A stretch of DNA of 64,000 nt from CAYNRA01 sp046293395 (GCA_046293395.1 JBKBOU010000001.1:496001-560000), one strand, 5' to 3'. Shown: positions 51,282 through 60,723, counted from the first letter of the stretch. A program made the numbers and translations. Notes: generated from the sequence alone by a model not told the origin.

Positions 51282-52610
51282 TGTATGTAAAATAATTTTT
51301 TCTTCATTGGTCCGAATTTTAATCCAATTTAGCAGTTTTTCATTAACAGATTTGGACAAAATCGGCTCACTCTTTACATGTAGAACAAGAGTTGTGTCTG
51401 TTACTCCAGCGTCCGAATAAATATGTATTTCTTGCAATCCCATTTTTTTAATTTGTGGGAACAAGATATTTACCTCTTTCATAGCTTGTGCCGCTACAGA
51501 ATCTAGTTTTGCATTCACTTGTAGTTTTGCTTCAATTTCTCGTAAACGAACATTTACTTCATCTGTCTGTGTGGCAGACTTTTCCTGAACTGCTGAATTG
51601 AGTAAAATTCCGGATGTATTATCCAAACTTGTAAAACCATATTTAATACGTAGAGTTGAACCAGCAAGTCCATATTCCTTTAGTTGCTGCTCCCAACTTT
51701 TTTCAATTTCTGAGGCAAACGGTGAACCAAGAATATGGACTTCAATTGTATTTTTTTGTGTATCAACTTTTTTCGAAAGAACATACACCCCTTCTTTGGT
51801 TAGTTCTTTTTCTATGAATTGATCTACTTTTTTACGAAAAATTCCTCTACTAACAATATCAAAACCAAAATAAACGCTGGGAATGAGGGTGATTAGTACG
51901 GTAAATAGAACATAATTCCGCATTCTATTTTGTTTTTGAGGGTCGAGAAACGTTTTGGGAGGAATTCGGAGAAAACGAACGATGAGAATTGTAGCCGTCG
52001 CAATAAAAACACTGTTAATAAAGAACAAATAGGCAGCACCAGCAAAAAATTGGAAATTACCTTTCGCAACGCCAAAACCAGCAGTACAAAGCGGGGGCAT
52101 CAAGGCTGTGGCAATTGCTACACCAGCCAAAGCTAAACCTTTGCTTTTGCGTGTAATGGTGACGATACCAGCCAAACCACCAAAAAAAGCAATCAGAACA
52201 TCCCAAACTGTAGGCGAAGTTCTAGCAAGCAACTCCGATTGGGCGTCTCCGAGTGGAGAAACAAGAAAATAGACAGTAGAGGTGGTCACACTAATAACAA
52301 CAGCAATGAATAAATTTCTTGCAGCAGTTTTGATTAAATCCATATCGTAGATACCAATTCCGTAACCGATACCCATGATAGGACCCATGACTGGAGAAAT
52401 CAGCATGGCGCCAATAACAACCGCCGGAGAATTTACGTTCAAACCCACAGAAGCCACCATAATCGCAAAAATAAGTATCCAGAGGTTTGTTCCCTTGAAA
52501 ATAATAGAATTACGAAAATAGGCATCTATTTCAGCATGGGAATCTGTATCTTCCTGTAAATCAAAGTATTGAGTTAAAAAATCACGTAAAAATTGATAGA
52601 TTAATTTCAT
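51267..52610 (-). CDS. DUF389 (TIGR00341-type) membrane protein
   Basis: 447 aa. Six or so membrane helices fill residues 40-250, with the family signature VIGAMLISPVMGPIMGIGYG (about 86-105) and ALAGVAIATALMPPLCTAGFG (about 160-180). The C-terminal 190 residues form a soluble domain (about 255-447) with a helical stretch near 360-385. Function unknown; the family is widespread. It stands alone, convergent to the protease and upstream of nothing on its strand. Confidence 0.85.
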   Translation of the reverse strand: MKLIYQFLRDFLTQYFDLQEDTDSHAEIDAYFRNSIIFKGTNLWILIFAIMVASVGLNVNSPAVVIGAMLISPVMGPIMGIGYGIGIYDMDLIKTAARNLFIAVVISVTTSTVYFLVSPLGDAQSELLARTSPTVWDVLIAFFGGLAGIVTITRKSKGLALAGVAIATALMPPLCTAGFGVAKGNFQFFAGAAYLFFINSVFIATATILIVRFLRIPPKTFLDPQKQNRMRNYVLFTVLITLIPSVYFGFDIVSRGIFRKKVDQFIEKELTKEGVYVLSKKVDTQKNTIEVHILGSPFASEIEKSWEQQLKEYGLAGSTLRIKYGFTSLDNTSGILLNSAVQEKSATQTDEVNVRLREIEAKLQVNAKLDSVAAQAMKEVNILFPQIKKMGLQEIHIYSDAGVTDTTLVLHVKSEPILSKSVNEKLLNWIKIRTNEEKIILHTLPNE

Positions 52611-52677
52611 AAAAAAATTGCGTTTTCTGCATTCATAGAATACAAAAAACGCAAATATATTGGAGAAATAGAACCAA

Positions 52678-53889
52678 TTAGTTCAATACTTTCTGTACGA
52701 GCTCAGCTGCTTCTTTCAATTTAACTGCTGAAAATACTTTCAAGCCAGAGTCATTGATGATTTTCGCACCTTCCTCCGCATTTGTTCCTTGCAAACGAAC
52801 GACAATTGGAACAGGGATTTCGCCAATCGTTTTGTAAGCTTCAACGATACCATTTGCAACACGGTCACAACGAACGATACCACCGAATATATTTACAAAA
52901 ATAGCTTTCACATTTGGGTCTTTCAAGATGATACGGAAACCCGCTTCTACTGTTTTTGCATTGGCTCCACCACCTACATCAAGGAAGTTTGCAGGCTCAC
53001 CACCGTATAATTTGATGATATCCATAGTTGCCATAGCCAAGCCAGCACCATTTACCATACAGCCGACGTTTCCGTCTAACTTCACGTAATTCAAATCACT
53101 TTCAGACGCTTCTACCTCTGTCGGATCTTCCTCTTCTTTGTCGCGCATGGCAGCAAGTTCTTTGTGACGATACAAAGCGTTGTCATCCAAATCAACTTTA
53201 GCATCAACTGCCAAGATTTTATCATCTGACGTTTTCAAAACAGGGTTGATTTCAAACATGGCAGAATCAGAGTCTTCGTACGCTTTGTATAGTGCAGTCA
53301 CGAATTTCACCATTTCTTTGTGTGCATTACCTGTCAATCCAAGTTGGAAAGCAACTTTGCGTGCTTGGAAACCTTGAAGACCAACACGTGGGTCAATCCA
53401 CTCCTTGAATATTTTTTCGGGTGTATGCTCAGCTACATCTTCAATGTCCATGCCACCTTCCGTAGAAGCCATGATAACATTGCATTTTTTTGTTCTGTCA
53501 AGCAAAATAGAAATATAGTATTCCTTTGGTTCGCTATCACCCGGATAATAGACGTCTTCTGCTACTAAAATTTTATTTACTCTTTTGCCTTCATCCCCAG
53601 TTTGATGCGTGACAAGCACATTACCCAAAAGGTTTGTAGCGATAGTTTCTACATCCGTTGCGGCTTTTGCTAACTGTACACCACGTTGTTCCGTGCCTAC
53701 AATTTTTCCTTTTCCACGACCACCCGCATGAATTTGTGATTTAACGACGGCAAATTTAGAGCCCGTCATTTCAGCCACTTTATTGTATGCCTCAACTGCC
53801 TCTTCAGGTGTTGCTGCTACAAAGCCACGTTGTACTCTTACACCGTACGAGGCCAAAATTTCTTTCCCTTGATATTCGTGAATATTCAT
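52678..53889 (-). CDS. sucC: Succinate-CoA ligase, beta subunit
   Basis: 403 aa. Forms, with SucD (not in the window), the TCA-cycle enzyme that makes ATP or GTP from succinyl-CoA. It has the ATP-grasp start MNIHEYQGKEILASYGV, KSQIHAGGRGKGKIVG, AMFEINPVL and GNVGCMVNGAGLAMATMDI with FLDVGGGANAKTV, all usual. A charged insert (MRDKEEEDPTEVEASESD, about 240-260) is also common in Bacteroidota. The gene is monocistronic here. Confidence 0.96.
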   Translation of the reverse strand: MNIHEYQGKEILASYGVRVQRGFVAATPEEAVEAYNKVAEMTGSKFAVVKSQIHAGGRGKGKIVGTEQRGVQLAKAATDVETIATNLLGNVLVTHQTGDEGKRVNKILVAEDVYYPGDSEPKEYYISILLDRTKKCNVIMASTEGGMDIEDVAEHTPEKIFKEWIDPRVGLQGFQARKVAFQLGLTGNAHKEMVKFVTALYKAYEDSDSAMFEINPVLKTSDDKILAVDAKVDLDDNALYRHKELAAMRDKEEEDPTEVEASESDLNYVKLDGNVGCMVNGAGLAMATMDIIKLYGGEPANFLDVGGGANAKTVEAGFRIILKDPNVKAIFVNIFGGIVRCDRVANGIVEAYKTIGEIPVPIVVRLQGTNAEEGAKIINDSGLKVFSAVKLKEAAELVQKVLN

Positions 53890-54018
53890 AGTTAATTATT
53901 CTGAAAAATTAAACTTTTCTAATTTTTTGCCAAATTAAGGAATAAATCAATTGAATCACAGTATTCGATAAGAATTTAGCAGAATTATAGCTAAATTTAA
54001 AATTTCAATCTATTTTGT

Positions 54019-54669
54019 ATGTTACAAGCAAAAAAAATATCAAAATCATTCGGAAATTTGTCTGTTTTAAAGGACATTCACCTACAAATTCAACCTTCCG
54101 AAATTGTATCTATCGTAGGAGCTTCAGGTGCAGGAAAAAGTACGCTCTTGCAGATTTTAGGGACTTTGGATAGAGCTGATAGTGGTGAACTTTACCTAGA
54201 TGACCTAGCCATTCATCAAAAAAAAGAACACGAACTCGCTCAACTCCGCAATGAATATATGGGCTTTATTTTTCAGTTTCACAATCTTTTACCTGAACTT
54301 ACCGCTTACGAAAACATTGCCCTTCCCGCTTGGATTGCCAAAAAATCGCCTGAATACGTGAAAGAGATGACCAACGAATTGCTGTCTTTGCTCGGAATGT
54401 CGTCACGGGCTACTCATTTCCCTTCCCAGCTTTCTGGCGGAGAACAACAACGAATTGCCGTCGCGCGCGCATTAATAAATCAACCAAAAATTGTTTTTGC
54501 CGACGAACCATCTGGTAATTTGGACTCAAAAAACGCTGAAAGTTTGCACCAACTCTTTTTCGAGGTTCGTAACAAATACCAATCTGCCTTTGTTATCGTT
54601 ACGCACAACGAACAACTAGCCAACGCCGCTGATCGTAAACTCAGTATGCAAGACGGCTTCTTACTCTAA
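54019..54669 (+). CDS. lolD: LolD-like ABC transporter ATPase
   Basis: 216 aa. Energises release of lipoproteins from the inner membrane with LolC/E-type permeases. The Walker A GASGAGKSTLLQILG, the Q-loop FQFHNLLPELTAYEN (typical of LolD/MacB), signature LSGGEQQRIAVARAL, Walker B IVFADEPSGNLD and H-loop VTHNEQLA are all present. It is 10 bp before a transporter gene unrelated in function; its presumed permease is at 45.1-46.3 kb. Confidence 0.88.
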   Translation: MLQAKKISKSFGNLSVLKDIHLQIQPSEIVSIVGASGAGKSTLLQILGTLDRADSGELYLDDLAIHQKKEHELAQLRNEYMGFIFQFHNLLPELTAYENIALPAWIAKKSPEYVKEMTNELLSLLGMSSRATHFPSQLSGGEQQRIAVARALINQPKIVFADEPSGNLDSKNAESLHQLFFEVRNKYQSAFVIVTHNEQLANAADRKLSMQDGFLL

Positions 54670-54679
54670 TTCTGAATCG

Positions 54680-55456
54680 ATGAATCTATCTCTACAAGCA
54701 AAAAAAGAGGGTCTTTATTTATTCCTTTGTGGGCTATTTCTCACGAATGCCATCGTCGCTGAAATCATTGGTGCCAAAATTTTTTCTGTTGAACAAACAC
54801 TCGGATTACATCCCGTTCAAATCCCAATTCTTGGATTTAAACTTGACTTCAACATGACCGCTGGCGTGCTGAACTGGCCCTTTGTTTTTCTTGTTTCTGA
54901 TATCATCAATGAATACTATGGCGTGCAAGGTGTTAAACGAATTTCCTTTCTCACCGCAGGATTTGTAGCCTATAGTTTTCTTCTTATTTATGCCGCAACT
55001 TGGGTTGCTCCCGCTGACTTTTGGCTGCAAGTAAATGCAAAAGATGCCAACGGAAATTCGTTGGATATCAACCAAGCTTTTCGTATGATTTTTCAACAAG
55101 GTCTTGGTATTATCATTGGTTCTTTGTTTGCATTCTTGGTCGGCCAAGTCCTAGATGCACTGGTATTTAGGAAGTTACGACGGTTTACACAAAATAAATT
55201 CATCTGGTTACGCGCCACCGGCTCTACTTTGTTCTCTCAACTCATTGATAGTTTTGTTGTTATTTTCATCGCTTTCTTTGTATTTGGAGACTGGCCCATC
55301 GAACAAGTTTTGGCTGTTGGCTCAGTAAACTATGTCTATAAATTCATTATTGCAATTGCAATGACACCTCTCATTTACCTCGCTCATTATTTGATTGATG
55401 CTTATTTAGGCAAAAATCAGTCAGAAGAAATGATTGAAGAAGCAACAGGAAATTAA
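54680..55456 (+). CDS. Queuosine-precursor transporter (YhhQ/QPTR family)
   Basis: 258 aa with about six membrane helices. Imports queuine-type precursors such as preQ0/preQ1 in family members. Motifs are LTNAIVAEIIGAKIF (first helix), FVFLVSDIINEYYG with the Asp/Glu core, and LRATGSTLFSQLIDSFVVIFIAFF (about 175-198). The C-terminal tail MIEEATGN is encoded by one arm of an inverted repeat whose other arm encodes the end of the opposite-strand small gene. It follows lolD by 10 bp. Confidence 0.88.
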   Translation: MNLSLQAKKEGLYLFLCGLFLTNAIVAEIIGAKIFSVEQTLGLHPVQIPILGFKLDFNMTAGVLNWPFVFLVSDIINEYYGVQGVKRISFLTAGFVAYSFLLIYAATWVAPADFWLQVNAKDANGNSLDINQAFRMIFQQGLGIIIGSLFAFLVGQVLDALVFRKLRRFTQNKFIWLRATGSTLFSQLIDSFVVIFIAFFVFGDWPIEQVLAVGSVNYVYKFIIAIAMTPLIYLAHYLIDAYLGKNQSEEMIEEATGN

Positions 55457-55473
55457 ATATTCCCTGTTGCTTC
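55439..55473. terminator. Inverted repeat overlapping both convergent stop codons
   Basis: An 11-bp stem (GAAGCAACAGG / CCTGTTGCTTC) encloses a 13-nt AT-rich loop. It is coding on both strands: the transporter ends EATGN and the opposite gene ends EATGNI from the same codons. It likely acts as a shared terminator. Confidence 0.65.
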
Positions 55474-55623
55474 TTTGATTTTATCGCTCAATTGTTCCAC
55501 CTGACACCCTCCGCCGCAACCAGGGCAGTTGCTATTTTTTGATTCAGAAAAACTATCTATGAACCTTTTGATGAAGAAAAAAACGGCTGCACTAAAAAGT
55601 ACTCCAATCACTATAATTTCCAT
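55453..55623 (-). CDS. Small Cys-rich single-helix membrane protein (FeoB-associated Cys-rich-like)
   Basis: 56 aa. One N-terminal helix (MEIIVIGVLFSAAVFFFIK) is followed by a cytosolic stretch with SNCPGCGGGCQ, a CxxCxxxC-type metal or Fe-S-like motif. It resembles the short Cys-rich proteins found next to FeoB, though no feo gene is here. Its ATG overlaps the stop codon of the DinB-like gene (TAATG, 55625-55621), a sign of translational coupling. Its 3' end overlaps the transporter gene's last 4 bp and the shared hairpin. Function unknown; a role in metal binding is inferred. Confidence 0.7.
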   Translation of the reverse strand: MEIIVIGVLFSAAVFFFIKRFIDSFSESKNSNCPGCGGGCQVEQLSDKIKEATGNI

Positions 55624-56147
55624 TATTTTGTATTTAATGCCAATTTGATATGCTCAATATGGTGTTTTCCGTGCCAACTGTACAACCCTAAAACGGCACC
55701 AATTGTATATGTCCGCTCATAACCGGCATGAAAAAAAGTTCTATTTTTATAAAACGGTATATCCAAACCTTTCAAATGAGCCACTAAACGCGTATGAAGT
55801 CCTTGAATTAGGGCAATAGAAACCTGAATATCTATTTGATTATCAGGTGTATTTGCCCATTCTTTCTCACTGTATCCAGCCACTGTTGGGTTATCTGTCG
55901 TCAACGCATTTTTTACACGAATATACATATTTGCATGACTGTCCGCTAAATGATGAACGACTTGACGAATTGACCAGCCGTCAGGTCGGTAGGTTAACTC
56001 CAGCTGACTTTCGTCTTCCATTTGTTTACATATTTCCGCCAAAGCAGACGGAAAACCAGCCAATGTATCTATAAATTCCTTGATTTCTAGGTCCGTATAT
56101 TCTTCTTTCGGTACAAATTTTCCAATCGGGTATCTTAAATCTTCCAT
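55623..56147 (-). CDS. DinB/YfiT-family putative metal-dependent hydrolase/transferase
   Basis: 174 aa, cytoplasmic four-helix DinB fold. The three His metal ligands of the YfiT/BstA type are visible: His in RQVVHHLADSHANM (about 64-72) and in SWHGKHHIEHIKLAL (about 157-166). YRPDGWSIRQVVHHLADSH is the family hallmark (given in part). Relatives transfer thiols such as bacillithiol to xenobiotics. Its stop overlaps the start of the 56-aa Cys-rich protein. Confidence 0.85.
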   Translation of the reverse strand: MEDLRYPIGKFVPKEEYTDLEIKEFIDTLAGFPSALAEICKQMEDESQLELTYRPDGWSIRQVVHHLADSHANMYIRVKNALTTDNPTVAGYSEKEWANTPDNQIDIQVSIALIQGLHTRLVAHLKGLDIPFYKNRTFFHAGYERTYTIGAVLGLYSWHGKHHIEHIKLALNTK

Positions 56148-56165
56148 ATTTTACTACTTTTATAA

Positions 56166-56954
56166 TTACCAAAATTTTTTAATTTCTTCCAACAAAGGAG
56201 TATGAACGTCGTTACCAGCCACAATATCGCCACCAAATAAGTGATTCTGTCCACCGCTAAAATCGCTAACATGTCCACCCGCTTCCGTGATTAGCAAAAT
56301 TCCGGCTGCCATATCCCAACTATTCAAATTAAACTCAAAAAATCCGTCATAATATCCACACGCCACATACGCCAAATCCAAAGCTGCAGACCCAAACCGA
56401 CGTAAACCATGCGTTTTTTGCATCAGAGCTTCTAAAATCTGCAAATATTTGTCTTGCTCTTCAAATTTATAATACGGGAAACCTGTTGCCAATAGACTTT
56501 CACCCAATGTTTTTGTTTTAGATACAAAGACTTGTTCCCTATTTTTAAATGTACCACCGCCGCGTGTCGCCCAAAAAATATCTTTTGTACAAATATGATA
56601 TACAACACCAAGAAGCGGTTCATTGCCGTCAACAAGTGCAATACTTACAGAATAATGCGGCAAACCATGAATAAAATTTGCTGTTCCATCCAATGGGTCA
56701 ATAATCCATTTCAGTTGCGTATCTTTATCATTAGATACGGTATCTTCTTCTGTAATAAACCCTGCTTCTGGTAAGATAGAAGTTAATTCCTTCACTATCA
56801 ACATTTCAGCTTCCTTATCGACATAAGAAACCACGTTATTTACATACTTGTACTCAACGGCACTTTGGTCAAATTTGAGTCTTTCTGCTGCAATAAACTC
56901 GCCTGCTTGCAGCGCAATTCGTTTTACATCTTCGATTAATTCTGTTAAAATCAT
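56166..56954 (-). CDS. Inositol-monophosphatase family phosphatase
   Basis: 262 aa. Mg-dependent phosphatase of the SuhB/IMPase fold. Metal motifs are GFITEEDT (about 65), WIIDPLDGTANFIHGLP (about 83-99) and NSWDMAAGILLITEAGGHVSD (about 210-230). Substrate may be inositol-1-phosphate, 3'-phosphoadenylate or another sugar phosphate; the sequence does not decide. It is 5 bp downstream of the Lnb-like gene, so one transcript is likely. Confidence 0.88.
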   Translation of the reverse strand: MILTELIEDVKRIALQAGEFIAAERLKFDQSAVEYKYVNNVVSYVDKEAEMLIVKELTSILPEAGFITEEDTVSNDKDTQLKWIIDPLDGTANFIHGLPHYSVSIALVDGNEPLLGVVYHICTKDIFWATRGGGTFKNREQVFVSKTKTLGESLLATGFPYYKFEEQDKYLQILEALMQKTHGLRRFGSAALDLAYVACGYYDGFFEFNLNSWDMAAGILLITEAGGHVSDFSGGQNHLFGGDIVAGNDVHTPLLEEIKKFW

Positions 56955-56959
56955 GTGTT

Positions 56960-58117
56960 TTAGTTTTTATGTTTAGGTAGAATACTACGCCCAACCATAG
57001 CTGATTGGAGCAAAATGAGTGGGAAAAATGCTGTGTGAACTTCCTGAGGAGAAAGAAACAGAAAAACAAGAAGCGCAAACCAAGTGAGTGCGCAGATGCG
57101 TTTGAACTGTACTTTTTTCTGAAAATGGATAAGCCAGAAGAACGGAAACGTCCAAATAATATGCAAATTTTGTCCTGTTACGCCGTGGTCTGTTGCAAAC
57201 CAAAGTAATGCCAATACACTCGTTATGAGCGCAAATAAAGAAGAAAGTAGATGTTCGAGTACAAATGTTTCTTTACTTACTTTGTATTGAAACAACAGAT
57301 AAAGAAGATATAAAAGAAGGACAAAAGATGTGGCAGCGATGGGTGAAAACGGAGATGGTTGGTCCTTTATGGGTTCAATGGATAGCAATGAAGGTTCTAC
57401 CATAGAGACCAAGGGTTGCCAGCTTCCATCTTTGTAAATTTGCGCTTTGTTTAACCCATCAAATAAATTATCAGGTAGAAAAAAGGCACCCGCAGCATTT
57501 GCTTTCTCGTCGGCGGGAATACCCAGAGCTAAATCCATCCCAAAATCTGCCCAATCATTGTGGTTTAACCGAGAGTATTTATCAATCCATTCGCGATACG
57601 AACTATCTGCATGAAGGGTCTCATCAAAGCGAAGGCTATCTTTTTTGACGGCTTTTAACACATCTGCAAGCCGAGTACTGCAATTGTCATAAAAGAATTT
57701 ATAGAAATAATTCCTATTCTCAGGTCTATAATTTACTTCAAGATAATCGAAAATAGCTTGTTTATCTTGGGTCGAAAGATTCAATAACTGTGCTTTTACA
57801 TCTCTGTTTTCATACCTCCATCCCGCCAATTGGCTACCTAAATCTCCCTTTCCGATTTGGTATGGCAACTGACCACGAAGAAACTTCAAATAGAAATTAT
57901 CTACACGAAAATCAAAAACGCCATAATTATATACGACCCTTAAATTGGCATTTACATCCTCCACAAGTAATGCACTGTGTCCAAATTGAGAATATAACTC
58001 CGTACCCGGCGCAACGGTTAATATATAAATTTGGGCATTGTCTGACAAAGAAATAGTTTGGCTGTAGCTACGAAAAGAACCAAACAAGAAAAGAAAAAGA
58101 AAAAATAGGCGCAACAT
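56960..58117 (-). CDS. Lnb-like DUF4105 membrane protein (putative lipoprotein N-acyltransferase)
   Basis: 385 aa from the ATG at 58117, which starts a signal sequence (MLRLFFLFLFLFGSFRSYSQ). The periplasmic DUF4105 domain (about 22-240) has a likely catalytic His in YSQFGHSALLVED and Cys in YDNCSTRLADVLK. Four to five helices follow in the C-terminal 130 residues (SFVLLLYLLYLLF, SLFALITSVLALLWF, and so on). Family members have been linked to lipoprotein N-acylation in Bacteroidota; that function is from family knowledge and not shown here. It is co-directional with the inositol-phosphatase gene. Confidence 0.75.
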   Translation of the reverse strand: MLRLFFLFLFLFGSFRSYSQTISLSDNAQIYILTVAPGTELYSQFGHSALLVEDVNANLRVVYNYGVFDFRVDNFYLKFLRGQLPYQIGKGDLGSQLAGWRYENRDVKAQLLNLSTQDKQAIFDYLEVNYRPENRNYFYKFFYDNCSTRLADVLKAVKKDSLRFDETLHADSSYREWIDKYSRLNHNDWADFGMDLALGIPADEKANAAGAFFLPDNLFDGLNKAQIYKDGSWQPLVSMVEPSLLSIEPIKDQPSPFSPIAATSFVLLLYLLYLLFQYKVSKETFVLEHLLSSLFALITSVLALLWFATDHGVTGQNLHIIWTFPFFWLIHFQKKVQFKRICALTWFALLVFLFLSPQEVHTAFFPLILLQSAMVGRSILPKHKN

Positions 58118-58143
58118 GTAGATTTTTTTAGGCAAAAATACGC

Positions 58144-58189
58144 TTTAAACGACAAAAAGCACGATTGCTCGTGCTTTTTGTCGTTTAAA
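58144..58189. terminator. Very long hairpin terminator between clpC and Lnb-like gene
   Basis: A perfect 21-bp stem (TTTAAACGACAAAAAGCACGA and its complement) has a TTGC loop, 9 bp past the clpC stop. The T5 inside the stem's descending arm and the T-rich end suit termination. Confidence 0.85.
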
Positions 58190-58197
58190 AGAACAAT

Positions 58198-60723
58198 TTA
58201 TACAGAAGGTGCATCTTCCGATTTCTTACTGAACTCCAGCTTTTCGCCTTCTCCAGAATAACTTACAAGAATGGTATCCCCTTCTTTTAAGTCGCCTTTC
58301 AGTATTTCTTCGGCGAGTGGGTCTTCAACAAACTTCTGAATGGCACGATTTAATGGTCTTGCACCGTATTGTTGGTCGTATCCTTTATCAGAAAGAAAAT
58401 CTTTGGCTTCATTCGTTAACTCTAACTTAAAACCAATGTTTTGTATTCTACCAAATAAACGATTCAACGCAATATCGATGATTTTATGGATGTCCTCTCT
58501 GCTCAACGAATTGAATACAATGACATCATCCAATCGGTTTAGGAACTCCGGTGAGAATGTTTTTCTCAACGCACTCTGAATCGTTGCTTTCATCATATCG
58601 TCTTGTGTGTCTTGACGAGATTTTGTTGCAAAACCAATTCCTGTACCAAAATCCTTCAAATCACGTGCGCCAATATTAGATGTCATGATGATAATCGTAT
58701 TTCTAAAATCTACGCGACGACCCAAACTATCTGTTAAAATACCGTCGTCCAACACTTGCAACAAGATATTGAATACGTCCGGATGTGCTTTCTCGATTTC
58801 ATCTAGGAGAACAACAGAGTACGGTTTTCTACGTACTTTTTCAGTCAATTGACCACCTTCTTCGTAGCCCACATAGCCTGGAGGCGCACCAACGAGGCGA
58901 GAAATACTAAATTTCTCCATGTATTCGCTCATATCAATTCGGATGAGTGCATCCTCTTTATCAAACAAATACTCTGTAAGTGTTTTCGCTAATTCAGTTT
59001 TTCCAACACCGGTTGGGCCAAGGAAAATAAAAGTACCAATCGGTTTATTTGGGTCTTTCAAACCAACACGCGTCCGTTGAATGGCTTTTACCAATTTCTC
59101 AACAGCAGGGTCTTGACCAATGATTCTGCCTCTTAGCGCATCCCCCATTTTCAGGATTCGCTCGCCTTCGTTCATGTTTACTTTCCGAACAGGTATGCCG
59201 GTCATCATCGCGATAACTTCAGCAACGTTGTCTTCCGTAACAGTATGGCGTAAGGTTTTTGTTTCCTCTTCCCACGCGATTTTGGCGTTTTCCAATTGTT
59301 CCAACAACTTTTTCTCTTTGTCTCTCAATTGTGCTGCTTCTTCGTACCGTTGATTTTTGACAACGCGATTTTTCTCCGCTTTGATTTGATCAACGGATTC
59401 TTCCAAGTCAAGAATTTCCTGTGGGACGTTGATGTTCTTGATGTGAACACGCGCACCAACTTCATCAATCACGTCGATTGCTTTATCTGGAAGAAAACGA
59501 TCTGTGATGTATCTTTCCGAATATTTCACCGCCGACTCGATAGCCTCTTGGGTATAAGTGACATTGTGGTGATCTTCGTATTTGTTCTTGATATTATCAA
59601 GAATTTCGATGGTTTCTTCAATAGAAGGTGCATCTACCATGACCATTTGGAATCGACGAGCAAGGGCTCCATCTTTCTCAATATACTGGCGATATTCGTC
59701 CAAAGTAGTGGCGCCAACGCATTGGATATCTCCGCGAGCAAGCGCTGGTTTGAACATATTAGAAGCATCTAGTGAGCCACTCGCACCACCAGCTCCAACA
59801 ATTGTATGAATTTCGTCTATAAATAAGATGACATCTTTCGATTTCTCTAGTTCAGCCATGACGGCCTTCATTCGTTCTTCGAACTGTCCTCTGTATTTTG
59901 TACCAGCTACCAAGGAGGCTAAATCAAGTGTTACGACACGTTTATTGAAAAGAACGCGTGACACTTTTTTCTGAATAATCCGGAGGGCAAGACCTTCTGC
60001 AATAGCCGTTTTACCAACACCGGGCTCACCAATGAGAATTGGATTGTTCTTTTTTCTTCTGGATAGAACTTGGGCAACACGCTCGATTTCTTTTTCTCTA
60101 CCCACAATTGGGTCTAGTTTTCCGAACTCAGCCATTTTAGTCAAATCTCTACCGAAGTTATCGAGAACCGGGGTTTTGGATTTTTCTTGGCTTTTCGAAT
60201 CACGTCCGCCGGCACCATAATTAGCCCCGTACATTTTATCGTCGTCGTCATCTGTTTCAGGTCGCTCCATTGTCGGATTTTTCCCAGTCAATTGATACTC
60301 AAGCATTTCTTTGATTAACTCATAGTTAATTTTGAAACGATTCAGAATTTGGCAGCCTAGATTGTCAGAATCCCGTAAAATAGCTAAAAGCAAATGTTCT
60401 GTTCCAATCAAATCTGAGCGGAAAATCTTAGCTTCTAAGTGCGTGATTTTCAGCACTTTTTCAGACTGTCTTGTAAGCGGAATGTTGGCTAAATTCTTGA
60501 TATTGTTTGTGGCTGTACCTTTGGTAGCAGTTTGGATGGCCTCTCTCAATTCCATTAGGTCAACTCCCGTTTTGACGAGTAATCCAAGTGCTCCACCTTC
60601 ACCTTCACGAATTATACCAAGTATTAAATGCTCAGTGCCGATGTAATCGTGCCCAAGCCGCAAGGCTTCCTCTCTTGCCAAGGAAATCACCTCTTTCACT
60701 CTTGCCGAAAATTTTGGTTCCAT
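58198..60723 (-). CDS. clpC: ATP-dependent Clp protease ATP-binding subunit ClpC
   Basis: 841 aa from the ATG at 60723; the reading to 60765 adds 14 residues not in the family. It unfolds proteins for ClpP. Domains in order: double Clp N repeat (about 5-145; RLGHDYIGTEHLILGI and DLIGTEHLLLAIL), AAA1 with Walker A GEPGVGKTAIA and Walker B VILFIDEIHTI, UVR-type middle region (about 425-460; EAAQLRDKEKKLLEQL), AAA2 with GPTGVGKTELAKTL and VVLLDEIEKAH, and a C-terminal D2-small domain (YGARPLNRAIQKFVEDPLAEEIL). No CtsR/McsAB genes are next to it. Confidence 0.95.
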   Translation of the reverse strand: MEPKFSARVKEVISLAREEALRLGHDYIGTEHLILGIIREGEGGALGLLVKTGVDLMELREAIQTATKGTATNNIKNLANIPLTRQSEKVLKITHLEAKIFRSDLIGTEHLLLAILRDSDNLGCQILNRFKINYELIKEMLEYQLTGKNPTMERPETDDDDDKMYGANYGAGGRDSKSQEKSKTPVLDNFGRDLTKMAEFGKLDPIVGREKEIERVAQVLSRRKKNNPILIGEPGVGKTAIAEGLALRIIQKKVSRVLFNKRVVTLDLASLVAGTKYRGQFEERMKAVMAELEKSKDVILFIDEIHTIVGAGGASGSLDASNMFKPALARGDIQCVGATTLDEYRQYIEKDGALARRFQMVMVDAPSIEETIEILDNIKNKYEDHHNVTYTQEAIESAVKYSERYITDRFLPDKAIDVIDEVGARVHIKNINVPQEILDLEESVDQIKAEKNRVVKNQRYEEAAQLRDKEKKLLEQLENAKIAWEEETKTLRHTVTEDNVAEVIAMMTGIPVRKVNMNEGERILKMGDALRGRIIGQDPAVEKLVKAIQRTRVGLKDPNKPIGTFIFLGPTGVGKTELAKTLTEYLFDKEDALIRIDMSEYMEKFSISRLVGAPPGYVGYEEGGQLTEKVRRKPYSVVLLDEIEKAHPDVFNILLQVLDDGILTDSLGRRVDFRNTIIIMTSNIGARDLKDFGTGIGFATKSRQDTQDDMMKATIQSALRKTFSPEFLNRLDDVIVFNSLSREDIHKIIDIALNRLFGRIQNIGFKLELTNEAKDFLSDKGYDQQYGARPLNRAIQKFVEDPLAEEILKGDLKEGDTILVSYSGEGEKLEFSKKSEDAPSV

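Noticed and set aside
59296..59772. 158-codon frame opposite clpC
   Set aside because: It is antisense to the conserved AAA1 region of clpC; its length follows from clpC codon bias.
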